Notes: generated from the letters alone by a model not told the origin. Positions 1-12,760 are shown, counted from the stretch's first letter. The stretch: DNA of 64,000 nucleotides from Bigelowiella natans CCMP2755 (GCA_000320545.1 ADNK01000096.1:62001-126000), one strand, 5' to 3'. Numbers and translations: made by a program.

Positions 1-294
1 GGGGACGGGAGGGATGAAGATGAGAATTCTCTCATCGTAGGAGAACCTTCCTGTACTACCAATGATGGAGCTTTCACTGCTGCTGCTTCTACGACTACTA
101 CAACGACAACAACTACAACTACAACAACTGCTGCTGCTAACTACCTAAATGGCTACACCATCATCACTTTCATCGCTGCGATTGCTACTAATCTACACTC
201 AACCGATTCTAGTGAAGCGGTACATCCAAAGCCAAGATGCCGCCACAGCACCGAGGGCTGCCAGCTTGATGATTATGATGAGAACAAAGGATAA
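1..294 (+). CDS. 3' end of an unidentified protein, truncated by the window edge
   Basis: Frame 1 is open from the first base to a TAA at 292-294, giving about 97 residues. The segment contains an acidic start, a Thr run encoded by ACN codons, a moderately hydrophobic stretch, and an acidic end. I do not recognise a family. The run of Thr codons could also be an intronic or UTR repeat that happens to stay open, so this is only a possible last exon of a gene entering from the left. No other member of this gene can be placed. Confidence 0.3.
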   Translation, partial: GDGRDEDENSLIVGEPSCTTNDGAFTAAASTTTTTTTTTTTTTAAANYLNGYTIITFIAAIATNLHSTDSSEAVHPKPRCRHSTEGCQLDDYDENKG

Positions 295-1652
295 GTGAAT
301 AAGCCCTGCCATGCCAACTTCTTCTGATGACCTACTTAAATATCACTACGTGCCGCCACTGCACTACAACTATACCCATCAGTACTATCATAGTGCTATT
401 TATTGGCATTGCTAATGCCACTGGTGATGCTAATTCTCAACAAACGAACTACCGAGCTAATAAGGCCACTGCTGACTGGAGATTGCAAGCCATTCCCCAC
501 CGTTGCGGCGAAAGTCAATGTGACGGTTGATATAGCCGTCAAGATAAGCTGTGACCACCACGCAAACCAGCCCCCCCTATTTCGTTAATATTACCATCAA
601 TAACAGCACGCTGCAACGTAGTAAAGGACTATTCGTATCATAAATGAATAAGTGATAGCAGATTTGTTGGTGCGAGAGCACGGGTGTTGGTTCGGCACCT
701 CCACAGATATTTCACCACACGCCTTTTCTGTTCCGGCACTCTCTCCCACTGGATCCTAATGGTATGGCGATGACACGTAATTTGTTCAACGCAATTTCAT
801 ATAGCGACACACGTGGAAGAAGAATACAAAAATCCCACTGACCCTCGGTCAAACAGCTTGGTGCGGGTGACCTAAATGCCGACACATCTTGAGTTCTAGA
901 TCATCATGCTATGTTTTTGCTTGGTTCACCTACCTTTCCACCGATTCTCCCCACTGATGACTTCTCTCCTTCCCCGTTTGAGGGGGCGCCCCCTCTCCCA
1001 TCAGTGATGTCAGCCAAAGAGATAATTGATCGTAAATCGCGTCGTGCAGAATAAGGAAGAGCCCATTGAGTCTGGTCGTTGTTGTAATTGCTGAATGATG
1101 AAGCCGCTCGTTTTACTCCGCCACCCCTCCGTAAGTCAGCTTTCAATGATTTAAGATGCTCTCGTGACCCCAACGGTGACGACGGCGATGATCGGATCCT
1201 TGTCGTGATGGATGATCCTGCGGCATCGGGCACCAACAAGAAGAGGCAGGCCAATGATGTCGGGACCATATTATGGATTATCGGCTCGTTGTGCGCGAGG
1301 AATTCAGTTTTGCTGCTGTTGTTTTAAATCCCAAGAAAGGGCTCGGTGGGAGGAGGGCTGGATCCAAATAACAATAATTTCAACAAGAATAAGAAGAAGA
1401 ATCGAGCTCAGATTCCTTGTCGTATTTAAAAAATCCTATCCGTTTATAGATTCTGACCGAGTTTATCGGGAGCACCATTATACAGAATCCCGGTAACTAC
1501 CCGTTATTTACAGCAACAACAACTGCAACAACGTCCCCCCTCAATTATTCGCTGCACCACTTACGTACTCGTGCTAGCGTTCCTTCCTCTTGCGGGTGGA
1601 TATACATCGATTTTAGCGTTAGGATATTTGTTCGCAGTGGGAGGAGAGTGCT
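295..1652. other. gene-free stretch upstream of the FKBP gene
   Basis: No exon chain with matching phases was found on either strand. Several ORFs of 60 to 120 codons occur (for example 904-1269 on the minus strand), but they lack domains and overlap each other on opposite strands, so none is called. The last few hundred bases probably hold the FKBP promoter. Confidence 0.4.
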
Positions 1653-2875
1653 ATGCCATCCCACTCCCACAACTACAGCAAGACCCCACGTGATGCAAGA
1701 TTCTCGCCATTAATTGGAATCCTTCTCGTCGCCCTACACGCAACCTGCGGCCACGCCACCACACTGGGGCGCAATCGACATGTTGTTGGGCGTCCTGGTC
1801 AATTTGAAATGTTGAGTAGAAGGGCCATACGAAAACCGGCGAGATTGCACATGAAAGGTCGCTTTGGCTTTCTGTCGAATTCGTGCCTTCAGCGGCAGGC
1901 TCATACATTCTATTTTATTTCGTGAAGGTTTAGATAAAGGTTCGCGTCGGGTAAGTGCTTCAGCATGTGATCCTCAGCATAAAACCCCCGACCTGATGCA
2001 AAGACGTCGTGAAACGATGCTATGGCTTGCGGGAGCTTTAATGAAGCTTTCTGCTGTTCCGGCAGCCACGATGGCATTTGAGCTTCCAGGAACCAACAAC
2101 ACCTGCAACACGCTAGAGGCAAAAGGCATGCAAGTTTGCGAACTGAAGGTACATGAGACCACTTCAGATTCATATGAATGGTGACTAAATATTCCGACCT
2201 GTCAGCAAGGAAATGGCCCCGAACCGGTCGAGGACGACATCGTCAAGTGCAACTACGAAATAAAGCTTGTTGACTCAAATAAGGTTAACTGGTGGATAAT
2301 TTATTTTCTTTGCAGCAGTTCCAATGCAAAATATATCCCTTTGCCCGCAGGTCGTGGTAAACGCTCGTAACTACCTATTTCAACTGGGAATTGGCGAAGT
2401 ATAAATATTGGAATCTCCTTTTCATCTTACTGTTAGTGATCTTCATTTCTGTAGGTTATTGCTGGATGGGAGCTATTAATTCTAGGGGATCCGTCAGGAA
2501 AAGTACTTTAACCGAGATGTTTCAGCATATAAATACAATTGATTTCACCCTTATTTCAATTGCTGATAAGTTCCTCACATGATGCTTCATTTCCATTACA
2601 TAGCTTGAGGCAATGCAAGTTGGCTCTGTTCGACGGGCGATAATTCCGGCCTCTCTGGCGTACGGCGATGGGAAAAGGGGCTGCAACGCTGACGGTTGTG
2701 CTATACCTCCAAATTCGAAGGTGGCCTTTATTTCCCTTTATTCTCTGTTTTGCATAGTTTACGACAAATTTGGTTCGTTTATTTCCAGCTTGAGCTTACA
2801 GTGGAGCTTATTGGGATTAAAGGAGTGACGCAACTAAGCGGAGGCGCAAGTGCGGTGCCATTCGAACTTTCATGA
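1653..2875 (+). CDS. FKBP-type peptidyl-prolyl isomerase, predicted thylakoid lumen
   Basis: Predicted exons are 1653-1857, 1964-2148, 2206-2283, 2351-2398, 2455-2502, 2604-2720 and 2789-2875. All phases agree and give 255 residues. Residues 1-35 look like an ER signal peptide, followed by a basic transit-like part. At residues 82-84 there is an Arg-Arg-Arg before a hydrophobic stretch ending in Ala, like a twin-arginine thylakoid signal. The FKBP domain covers about residues 131-250 and keeps the GEVIxGW pocket motif (family Val, Ile and Trp) and the IIPxxLAYG motif with its conserved Tyr. The family catalyses cis-trans isomerisation of peptidyl-prolines, and lumen FKBPs help assemble photosynthetic complexes. 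The FDSS-type motif common before the pocket is absent. The gene is convergent with the LHC gene. Confidence 0.9.
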
Positions 2876-3373
2876 TGAGCGCCGCCTGCAACTTTTAGTC
2901 ATACTCGATCATAGTGTGTACGTACGTGGATTCCTGGCTATATATGTATATATGTGCCATAGCCTAAGCTAAGGATTATGATTCGCACGATTGCATGCTA
3001 ACACTTTTGCATTGACCGCGCGCTTCAGCGCCCGCATGATTTCTTAGCACAGCCACATTAGACATAATCAATGTTACGCTATAACGCATATAGTGATGTA
3101 CATCATTTGCTACTTAGCTTGAAGACATTTTCTACTGCATGATACATATAGCAACAAAATCGCACCATTAATAAACAGACTGGGATGTCAATGAAGGTAT
3201 GTGATATGACGTCGCGTAGCCGTGCTATATGTATGTTGCATAACCTCTATCACCTCTACTGCGCTGCGTGCGTGCGGCAGGCGGACTGATGCGCTAATAT
3301 GCTAGCTAGCTAGATGCAATCCAATATTACGAGACATCCATGTTATTGCGTGCATGATGTGTTGAATATAAGA

Positions 3374-3414
<41 letters not shown>

Positions 3415-3542
3415 CATACAAAATACAGAATGTGCGTATTGTAGATTGCATTCAAAAATATATTTACATACCAGCGATGTTACGTTCCACCTTAATTTCT
3501 ACAGAAGTCATAGTACAAGGTGTAACATTTTAGCCCTAAAGC
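2876..3542. other. convergent intergenic space, TGCA-rich, with a GT microsatellite
   Basis: The space separates the 3' ends of the FKBP and LHC genes. It is rich in GCATG, TGCA and GCTAGCTAG words and contains a (TG)n tract at 3375-3411. No gene is seen. Confidence 0.6.
3375..3411. repeat. (TG)n microsatellite
   Basis: An uninterrupted TG run of about 37 bases between the convergent FKBP and LHC genes. Confidence 0.95.
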
Positions 3543-4695
3543 TTAAAGTACTGGTTCGGGAGACGTAAAAACATACTTGAAGATGTTTTCGTTCGCTGCA
3601 TCTGCTCTGTGGTCAACTAAGTTTTGAAGAGGCCCGTTTCCGGTGGTAGCAGCCTGAATGTAGAAGCCGAGCATGGAGAACATAGCAAGACGGCCGTTCT
3701 TGATCTCCTTGACCTTAAGTTCAGCGAGGTCTGCCTCGTCCTTACCAAACTTAAGAGGGTTGAAATAATCTCCACCAGGGTGCATCTTATCGAATTCCTC
3801 TCCGTTAGGAGCAACTCCGGAAGCACGGTAAGCCTCTGCGCCACCCATAAGAAGAACCTGAGCAGCAGCGATAGCGATAATGGAGGATGCATGGACAAGC
3901 TGAGGAGAACCAAGGTAATCAATACTCTTGTCGTTCAATACGAGAGCACCCGCCTTGAACCAAACAGGTTCCTCAAGTCCAACTCCGTAGTTCATAGCAA
4001 GAATCTCAGGGAAAATGCATCCAAGTGCACCAAGCATAGCCCATCGAGCATGGAGAAGCTCAGCCTCACGGTAGTTAGCGAAAGTTTCAGGATCCGAGGA
4101 AAGTCCAAGAGCATCCCATCCGTAGTCTCCAGGATATTCTCCAGTAAGGTAGTCAGGGACACCAGCGAGGAATGCATCTGGGAGCCATTTTGGGCGATCA
4201 GGGCCGTACCATTCGACGTTGCAGGCGTTCAAGAGAGCCTGATTTCCGTTTTCCTTTCCAAGTTGGCAGACAACACCCTGAGCAAGGGTGCGGAAGTCCT
4301 CGACAGACTTTGCACCTGACTGATGAGCAAGTGCCCCAACCTGCTGCAGAGCCTGGAACCGTGCTGGTTGGTTAAATGCAGCATTCTTCATTCCGGACGC
4401 CCTCTGACTTTTGCTGAGAGACATCATAGCAGCACTGCGGCTAGAAAGAGCGTTGCCTGACTTTGCAGCTGCTCGAATTCCCGTCCCAACAGCTACATTA
4501 AATATGAAGATGTGAGTGTCACGTGTCACGTGCCAAGTCAAGTCGTACTATCAAAAATACGTGAGAATGCAGCAGCTAAAAAAATGGTTCAGTGAAGTAG
4601 ACACCTGGGCTGGAGGATCTGAGGCAGAGGAAGCCTGCAAGGGCAACATTCACAGCCACGCTGGTGCAGATTGCAACACGGTTGGAGAGCTTCAT
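3543..4695 (-). CDS. chlorophyll a/b-binding light-harvesting protein, LHCII type
   Basis: Two exons, complement of 4605-4695 and 3543-4492, give 346 residues ending in TAA. Exon 1 encodes a classic ER signal peptide (residues 1 to about 27), and a basic Ala/Ser-rich transit-like stretch follows, as expected for import into a secondary plastid. The mature part has the LHCII motif [23 protein letters not shown], helix 1 with the chlorophyll-binding ExxHxRWAMLG signature, and helix 3 with [14 protein letters not shown]. It binds chlorophyll a/b and funnels energy in the thylakoid membrane. About 45 residues between the transit region and WYGPDR have no counterpart I know in land-plant LHCII. 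The start is fixed by the signal peptide. The green-type LHC behind a signal peptide is the best clue to the organism. Confidence 0.96.
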
Positions 4696-5110
4696 TGTGC
4701 GATACGACGACGAGTGGCAGGTATGCGTGTTACGACCCGAAGGGTATTTCCGAGTTTTCAGTTTCCAAACATTCCCATTAAAATCCGATAAATCAATAAA
4801 TGCAATCAAATTCATCGATGCGACCTACCAGTGAAGGGGTTTTCAGTCAATCGACCTCTTCGGCGCAGGAATGCAATGCTTTTGCAGATTTAAAGAAGCT
4901 GTTTTTGTAAGTCTCATCATGCAGTTCATCATGCAGTTCGTCTACATTTACCCAATTGAAAATCCAAAAGAGAATCTGGTGATGCGATATCTGAAGAATG
5001 TGCCTGAAATACTACGCAGCAGCTTTTTCTGCTCGAAATCTAGGACATGAATATTCTTCTCCTTGAACGACAACATAATATTCTCCTAAATAAACATTTT
5101 TAGCGGCGCT
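4696..5110. promoter_or_regulatory. upstream region of the LHC gene
   Basis: The 415 bases between the LHC start and the 3' end of the small minus-strand ORF contain no coding signal I can support. The LHC promoter should lie here. A short direct repeat (tcatgcagttcatcatgcag) occurs around 4917-4938. Confidence 0.4.
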
Positions 5111-5281
5111 TCAGGGGCCTAATCCTCCCATGAACAAGAAGCTCTTTTGGTTCTGTTGGGGTGCGCCAGTTGCAGCATCCTGCGACAATGCTAATGGAGC
5201 AGAATCACCATCAATCTTCCTGCATCCAAAGGAGATTACTGCGTCGGTAATTCTATGGAATTCGTGCGCAGATCGACACAT
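5111..5281 (-). CDS. small ORF of 56 codons, function unknown
   Basis: An ATG at 5281 opens a frame to TGA at 5111. The C-terminal half (residues 20-56) is Gln/Pro/Gly-rich and ends FMGGLGP. It could also be the last exon of a longer minus-strand gene, because a CCATAG acceptor-like site lies inside it. No homologous family is recognised. It sits between the LHC promoter and the divergent DUF3754 gene. Confidence 0.3.
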   Translation of the reverse strand: MCRSAHEFHRITDAVISFGCRKIDGDSAPLALSQDAATGAPQQNQKSFLFMGGLGP

Positions 5282-5477
5282 TTTCAGATTGTAAGCCGAT
5301 TTATTGATATTATAATAATAAAAATAAAATAATTAAGCGTCTTTCTTCCATCCGTGGGCAGCAATTCCAGGAGAATCGTCTACACCATCGTCACCACAGC
5401 TAACGTCGTCGTCGTCGTGGAATATGGACATTCACACGAACGATCCTCCTCCCCCTCCTTTCTTAAGAATGACGGCA

Positions 5478-5510
<33 letters not shown>

Positions 5511-5587
5511 ACGGCAACATCTTGATGATACCCGACACGCGTATTATCCGCTACAGCAAATTTAAAGGGAGGGAAATCCATGTCTTC
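5282..5587. promoter_or_regulatory. upstream region of the DUF3754-like gene
   Basis: This is an AT-rich stretch followed by a (GAT)n tract near 5479-5509. An in-frame ATG exists at 5354, but the signal peptide favours the start at 5588, so most of this is called 5' flanking or 5' UTR. Confidence 0.4.
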
Positions 5588-7027
5588 ATGCTATTCGGGC
5601 TGCTTTCGCTACTGTACTTTCCTGCAAACGGACGTGCTCATCCCCCCGCCGGTCATGCAGCCTGGAAACCCACTGGGAAATTTTCATCATCCTCATCCCC
5701 ATCGTTTTTCCCCAAGATAATACCTCATGCTCGGACAGTACAATCGTGGTCGTCATCACGTGCAAAGCAGCATCCCCTCTACAATGACAGGCGTTATTTC
5801 CAGCAACGTCTGAGAACCAAGACGATGTGGAGATACATGCCCCAGAAGTCCTTTGCCCACCATTGGTTGCAACCACGAATTCCACGACAAATATCTATGA
5901 TAGCAAGAGCGACGAACCCGAGGGCAGTGGAGCGGGAGAGAAACAAGGTAGTAAGTGAAATAATTCAATTTGCAACAACCCTGTAGTGTGCCCATTAATC
6001 GTCTTCCTTCTCAGCGATTCATACATGCGAGCTTGTTTAATTGAGTTATAGCTAAATCACTCTAAACACTTTATTTTTTTACTCACTTGAAGGAGGAAGG
6101 TGGGGAGGTGAGGCAGCACAGGCGTGTTCAGCAAGGCGGCAGTAATGTCATCTCCAACCCATCAGGGTTATTGATGAATAGTGAAACCCGTTTTCCAGTG
6201 GAAAGAAGCGCTTCCCTCCCTATGGACAAGCAAGCTCTAGCATATGAACTTGCTTCATTCATTCAGGGAAAAAGAAACTCAGAACTCTTGGCGAACGTTA
6301 AAGGCAATGACGAGGCGAAAACGAATAAAAGCATAGAGGCCACGGTCCAAGAGCTCACACAACTGTCACGCTCGCTTTCGAGCGTAATGCATGCACGCAA
6401 ACTGGCTACGATGGAACAACTGAGGAAGGACTACGAGACCAACTTGGGGGGGCATCATGTAACTAGCTTCATATGATGAAATAAGTTAGATATCTACATC
6501 GAGTGTTGCTAGACGTTTCCCTTTGTTGTTCCTTCTGTTTGCTGGAAGTACATCCACTACTCTCTCTGAATGATCTGTACCATTCAACTACCGCAATAGA
6601 CCGAATCGCCTACATCCCCATCCCCGTCATAATCCTACTACTTCTTCTTGCCTCCCGCCCCCCTGTTGGCTAACTGGCCCCGTTGTTTCTGTCCTCCTCA
6701 GGCATCCTCAGGAGCCAGAAGCGTAAAGAAGGCCGGAAGGAGGCGCAGCCAACGTCCAAAGAAAAGCTCTGTTTTCCTCGAGACAGTCTCTTCATGGCTC
6801 CTCTCGAAGTTGAAGAGATTCCAGCCTAAATGGCTTAAAGGGGCGATGGCGATGATGGGTATGGATGCCGGCGGGGGGAAGAGGAAACAGAACCAGACCG
6901 GCAGGATTAGGCAGCGCCTCTTTCCGCGATACGTGCCGCCCCAGCGAATGATGGTTCGTGGCACACCCGCTCGGGTGGATCAATGTTAAAGAGTGAAATA
7001 TCCATGTAGCGAAATAAGGATGGCAAC

Positions 7028-7064
<37 letters not shown>

Positions 7065-9431
7065 CGATGATGATGAATGCATACACGTGCGGTGTTGAGC
7101 TCGAAGGAAAACAATACAAACGCCCAATATGTGGATTTGACCCCACTATTGTGGTTCCCGCCGTCCTTCTTCCGTCACATTCCTGACGCAGTACCGCCAA
7201 CTAAAAGGTGCAGAGAAAGATTCGGTCAGCGGTGAAAGGCGTGCTTGACAATCGAAGAAGCAAGGACATAATTGAAAAGGTCATCAACAACACGCGGGGA
7301 ACGCCAGCAGCTTCACTCTTGCCTCCAAGACTCCTTGGCCGGCAGCAACACCAGGATACAATAAGTGTCCATGGTAGAAGCAGCTCTAAGGATAGCAGCA
7401 GCAGCAGTGGCAGCAAGTCTGGTAGCGATGATGATGGCATGATGAATAAGCATCATCCAGCGCAAGACAAAGTCAACGTGGAATCTGCAGGTACTAGGAA
7501 TATATCTCATGCGCAGCATGCGGAGAAAGTCGCTAAAACATATGAAATAATTAATACACGTTTCTGCGTGCGTGAATTTGTGTGTTTGCGTGTGTGTGCC
7601 TTGATAATGATGATGATGATGGTGATAAGGATGGATGGTGCTCTCCAGCACAAAGAGACTTTTGGCGGAAGCACGATTCGAACGGTATTGATGACGATAA
7701 CGACGATTTTTCTTCAAATGAGGATATGTTGACCCATGATTTCAACCCCCCCCGCCCTTCTCATCTCCGTTCCTTACTAGCGTGGAGAGCCGCGATCTGG
7801 AGTTAGCGTCAGCGCTGAACGCCGATTATTACCTTGAAAGCCTGCCCGTGGACCTCGACAACTTCAACTCAGTTTCAGATGTCGCGGTGTATCGACGAGG
7901 GTACTCCACGGTGAGCGAGGTACGGTGACAACAACACGCAGCAATGGTCTTTCTATAGAATATTATTGTCGTCAAGTATAGCTCTGGCCTGCTGATGCGG
8001 CTCTCGTTCGTCGCGATAGAAATCGTGAATAGCGCGTGGCTATCGTAAATGGTTCTCGTCGCCATCGTTGTCATCAGGAGCCTCACTCATGCTGGAGATC
8101 ACCCTAGTAGTAGTGCCACTCTCAGCACCACCGTAGAAACACATAAGAAAACAAAACACATCAGGAAGGACGGCTGTTCGGGGAGAAGCTCGACTACCTC
8201 CAGGCACAGTTCTTCCGTTGGGTGAGGAGGAAAATCCAGAGAGAGAGAGAGAGAGAGAGAGAATGGTGGAAGGATGATGGATGGATGGGTGGGTGTGAAT
8301 AATGAGGGGGGGGGGGTGGGGCGGGGAGAATTTCTAACTGAACCCGGCATACAATCATCTCCCCTCTCCGCCACCTGTCGCCATCATTCATCATGTACAC
8401 GTGTAGCACCAGCAGCGGCAACCGTATACTCACGTAACCTTTCTCAATATTTTGATACGTAGGCTATAAAACTGATGGCAGAGCCATTGCTGGCTCCTGG
8501 TCGCGGCCTCTTGTGGTTATACTACAAGTATAGAGACGCGAAGCTCAAGGAGGCGATATCAGCCGGTGGAAGTAGTAGTAGTCGTAGTATTAGCATGCGG
8601 AGGAAAGAGGGGTGGGGGGGGTGGGGGGGGGGGGGGTAAGGACCCTTGAATAATTTTTCCAATGCTGCTTTCCGTCTTCTTCTTCTTCAGAAGGAAACAA
8701 GCCATACCGTAATACCAATCGCATCATCAGCGGCAGCAGAACAGGTCGTCGTCTCAATGGTTTTTATCATTGTTCCCTCCCCCCACCCCATTTGGGGATA
8801 GACCCGATGCTACTGCTCCCTTTGTTTGTTTGTCGTTTGATACTCACTCAAGTATCATGACGTCGTTGCTGCATTCGATTGAAGACCATGCAATCCCCGT
8901 TGAGCTTGACCTCCTCCTTCTCCTCCTCCTGCTCCTCCTCCTCCTATTCTTGCTTGTGCGTGTGTGGGGGCGAACGCTTTAATGCAGGAGCGGATGGGAG
9001 GCCTATTTTCAACAACTCGAATGCAAAGCAGCAACCTCAGAGTAGAGCAGAGAGTGCGACGACAACAGCTAGCACGAAGAAGAAAATCGAAATTGATGAT
9101 GATGAATCTCTACCATTGCAGTCCCGTAATTCTTCGTCATCTTCGTCGCCGCTCTCGACGTCTTCTCTTCCCTCCCCTCCCCCTCCTTCTCCGCGGAAAA
9201 GCCTTGGGCTGAGACTGATAGAGAGGCTAGAGGTGATCTGCAATCTTGCATGCCATATGTTAGTTGTTTACTTCAAATGTAAGACAACGGTATCATGTAT
9301 GTGACGATGCGTCCCCCTCCTCAATCCTCTTCTTCGGAAGCACGTTTTTCCTGCTAAACTGCACATTTTGTGAATGTCTGTTACAACTAGGAATGTCACA
9401 ACCACACGTATCTTGCATACATAATACAAAT

Positions 9432-9488
<57 letters not shown>

Positions 9489-9906
9489 CATGTGTAGGGA
9501 TGGATATTGTCCAATGTCAGTGACCCTTTCTTCACGTCATCGCCTGCTCCATGGGAAAGCAGCAAGAATACCATAGAATTCCAAAACAAGCCACGCTACG
9601 AAGCTGTACGTAACTGCACTACTATCCTCTCATCCACACAGCGCGTTAGAGATTCATAATAACAAGACGAAACAGGCGAGAAAGGGCGTGTTATCTTCTC
9701 ATTCGATGAGAGCTGGTTAAAGGAGATTTTTTAAATAGAGGGGGGGGGGGGGGGGGATCGGCCACATCGCATTGACGTTGTGCGAAAGAAAGCCTTACAT
9801 GCCTGGGGATATATCAATGCATAGCGAAATGGTATATTTGGATTCGATAGTTTGTGCGCCACCCTACAGCAATTGCTGATCATGCCGACATCGCCCGTCA
9901 CCATCG

Positions 9907-9939
<33 letters not shown>

Positions 9940-10366
9940 ATCCTCACCTCTTCAGGTATTCTCCAGTGGACCCCGTGCGCGTTTATTGCGAAGGTACCTC
10001 TCTGCCCTGGGACTGGTGTCTCCTCTCAACTACTCCCTTGATGCTCTTGCCCCTGAGGAGGAGGAAGAAGGGCCGGGGAGGGGGGGAGGAGGGGGAGGGG
10101 ATTTATTGCTCCAAGTAGGAGCAGAGAAGGAGCAAGGACAGGGCCTACTCAGGCACAAGAAGCTCGAAAACCGCACACGATTTCTCTCCAGAACAGCGGT
10201 TGCTGACGTCCTAGCACCAGGAATCCTATCTACCATCTTCAGGTGGTCTATCTTGCGGCAAGCGTGGCGCGGCTTAATTTCTGTATACGATTTTGCATGC
10301 CTTTGTACGGCGGAGGGGGGGGCACTTCGTACCTCCTCGTGGGTCGTTGGATTCCATAATATTATT

Positions 10367-10402
<36 letters not shown>

Positions 10403-12043
10403 CTATGCATGGATTATGTACCCAGGCGTGCAAGATTGCAGGAACCAACATACCAGCAAGTCATCGTTACGTACAGGGAGGAGGTTGGTTTGTTCTACAT
10501 GATAGTAGTTGTAGTAGCAGCAGCAGGAAGTAGCTTCCCTTCACCTCTCTTCCGAGTTTATCGAGGGGAGCGTTTTCGTCGTGAATACACACCCTCATCA
10601 CTGCTCACAGCTGTGACAGTAGGGCATGTATAGCTCTGCTGTGCCTGCTCTCTCATCCGCCCTCTCGTGCCTTCCACAAGAGAACATCAGATCCATGCCG
10701 ACAGCGTTCAGCAGCACATGACTGTTGTGTGTGGATGTTCTGATCTTCTGCTCAGATTGAGGACCAGGCCCCGAGGCGGCACCAACCCAAGCCAGACGCA
10801 GCGACTACTCGAAACGCGGAGGAGGGCGCGACGGTTCCGAAAAGGGCTGCGCCATCGCCTGGAAGCACCGCCACTAGCAGCAGCAGCAGCAGCAACAACA
10901 ACAACAACAGACGACATGTGACACGCCTTCGGGTGTATGAGCAAATCCCCATAGCAGACATAAAAGTGGTGTTTCCGAGCTCCAAGTTGACCATCCGGCC
11001 TCTGGACGCCCTCCGCCTCGACTTGGTATCGATCATAGCCCTGATCGGTGCTTCCCTCAGTACCAAGCTTGCCGATCTTACGGACATCCAGGCAATCATT
11101 GCGGATGGGGTGAAAATCATATCCCTCGCGGCTATTATCTTCAGGGTGGTATCAGGTAGTACGAGGATGATGATTATGATGATGATGATGCCGAGTAAGA
11201 TGACGATGATTATGATGATTGTGGACAATCGATGGAAGAAAATGATGGGCGATATTAGAATGCCTTTCGTAGTTTTTAGCAGAAAAGGGGTAATGGATCT
11301 TGTTTGGGGAGTTTGCCTTTTGTTTTTCTTTGGAAAAAATCTTGGCGATAAGAGCTATCGCAGTGCTGTGCTGTGCGAAACAAATTCACCACGACACGAT
11401 TGAGGGGGAAACATCAATGATACTTTTCACCAAATGTGACACCGACGGATAGATTATGCCGAATAAACGATCTTCTAGTAAATCTCGCCCTATCGTAGGC
11501 TACAAGCGCGTGTACGACCGTTATCAGCTATTCGTGAGTCAGACTCTGAAGGACAAAACGCTCGCTTCCGGGTTCGACGTGCTCCGGTTTTTGCTCGATG
11601 AGTCCGCCGAGCAGAAGACCAAGGAGCTCTTGATGGTTTATTTTCTCATATTGTCATCTTCGTCGCATTCACAGCGCGCAGGACAAAATGATAGCAGCCC
11701 CCTCTCCGCTCAAAGCGGGCTGACTAGGGATGAAATTGAGGGCCTCTGCGAGGAGTTCTGCTCTCGACGATTTCCAGACGAACAGCCATCAATCTCGAAA
11801 CATGTCGGTGAGACACTTGAGGAGCTAGAAGAGCTGGGGATTATCAACGCGGCGGCTACAAGCATTGCAGTTGAAGAGAGCCGCCCCTCGGAACAAGCAA
11901 GCGACGAAGAGGATGCGGGTCTGCAGAAAGGCAAAGATGAGGTCAACCCTGCCACCAATATCTTATATACCGCCGTAGAAACGAATGTGGCGAATATGAA
12001 ATTGAAGGAGCAGTGGGAGTCATTATTCCCCAATGCCGGATGA
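5588..12043 (+). CDS. DUF3754/TMEM143-like membrane protein with plastid-type leader
   Basis: Fifteen predicted exons: 5588-5947, 6093-6458, 6702-6953, 7214-7490, 7649-7727, 7781-7919, 8165-8221, 8463-8571, 8691-8744, 8988-9232, 9498-9605, 9956-10242, 10426-10483, 10756-11148 and 11453-12043. All phases agree, giving about 1124 residues. Family resemblance: YYLESLPVD (exon 6), PTYQQVIVTYREE (exons 12-13), RVYEQIPIADIKVVFP followed by two hydrophobic segments (exon 14, residues about 890-925), and an EQKTKELLMVYFLIL block followed by LEELEELGI (exon 15). These match the order of DUF3754 proteins, whose biochemical role is unknown. Residues 1-17 resemble a signal peptide and are followed by a Ser/Arg/His-rich region, so plastid routing is likely. 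Low-complexity inserts (Ser, Gly, Asn, Gln runs) make it much longer than bacterial members. The donor of exon 14 is 11145 or 11148. Confidence 0.82.
7028..7075. repeat. (ATG)n microsatellite in an intron
   Basis: A trinucleotide run in the third intron of the DUF3754-like gene. It opens spurious frames on both strands. Confidence 0.9.
9431..9485. repeat. (CA)n(TA)n compound microsatellite in an intron
   Basis: A CA run passes directly into a TA run inside the intron that ends before exon 9498-9605. Confidence 0.9.
10370..10399. repeat. (TA)n microsatellite in an intron
   Basis: A TA run between exons 9956-10242 and 10426-10483 of the DUF3754-like gene. Confidence 0.9.
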
Positions 12044-12760
12044 TGTCTGTCAATAGTGTCGAAACTGCGTAAGGAACCAACTTTCGATCCTCGTCAGCAA
12101 AGAAAGATTGAAATGCACGCTATGAGTCGCAGTTAGATATAGAAATGAAATTACATGTCGTCGTACGCGCGGGAATCGATTAGTCGTTTCTCTTGAACCA
12201 TGATTTATAGTTTTGTGGCAATAAATGAGTAGCGGATTATTTTTCCCGACGTTGTGTACGCGTACGGGAGGCAATTGTGGAGACAGAGATGCACCGAAGA
12301 AAGCACATAGCTACACCTAAACTTTGTGCCATTGCATTAGTGTGGCAGTGTGATGACGAGATGGTGCTGCGAGATGGTGCTGCGACTACGTACTAGATGT
12401 GCGTTGTTACGTCCACAGATGCACTAGCTAGGTGCGCGTAATTGCACACAGCCTGTTATCCATGACTCTGTCTTCTGCACTTTACATGGCCTTACATGCT
12501 GTGTGGGTAGAATGCAAAGCTACGCGTTTCATGTGATGATTCATTGCAGTGCATCTAATGAAGATAAAGATGACGGTTCCTTTGATGCACGCCCCTGCTG
12601 ATGACACGTGCATCACAGCATTTGCAACACAGTGATGCTGGGGGTCGCGCAAATGCACGCCGTGGACGCGTGTTGTATAATTTGTTGCAAGATGGCTGAT
12701 GCAAGTGTGCATTGCATGCACACACGTGCATGTGTGATGATGTGCATGACAAATCAGATT

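Noticed and set aside
904-1269. Minus-strand 121-codon ORF with a hydrophobic start
   Set aside because: It overlaps plus-strand ORFs of similar quality, has no domain and no splice partners.
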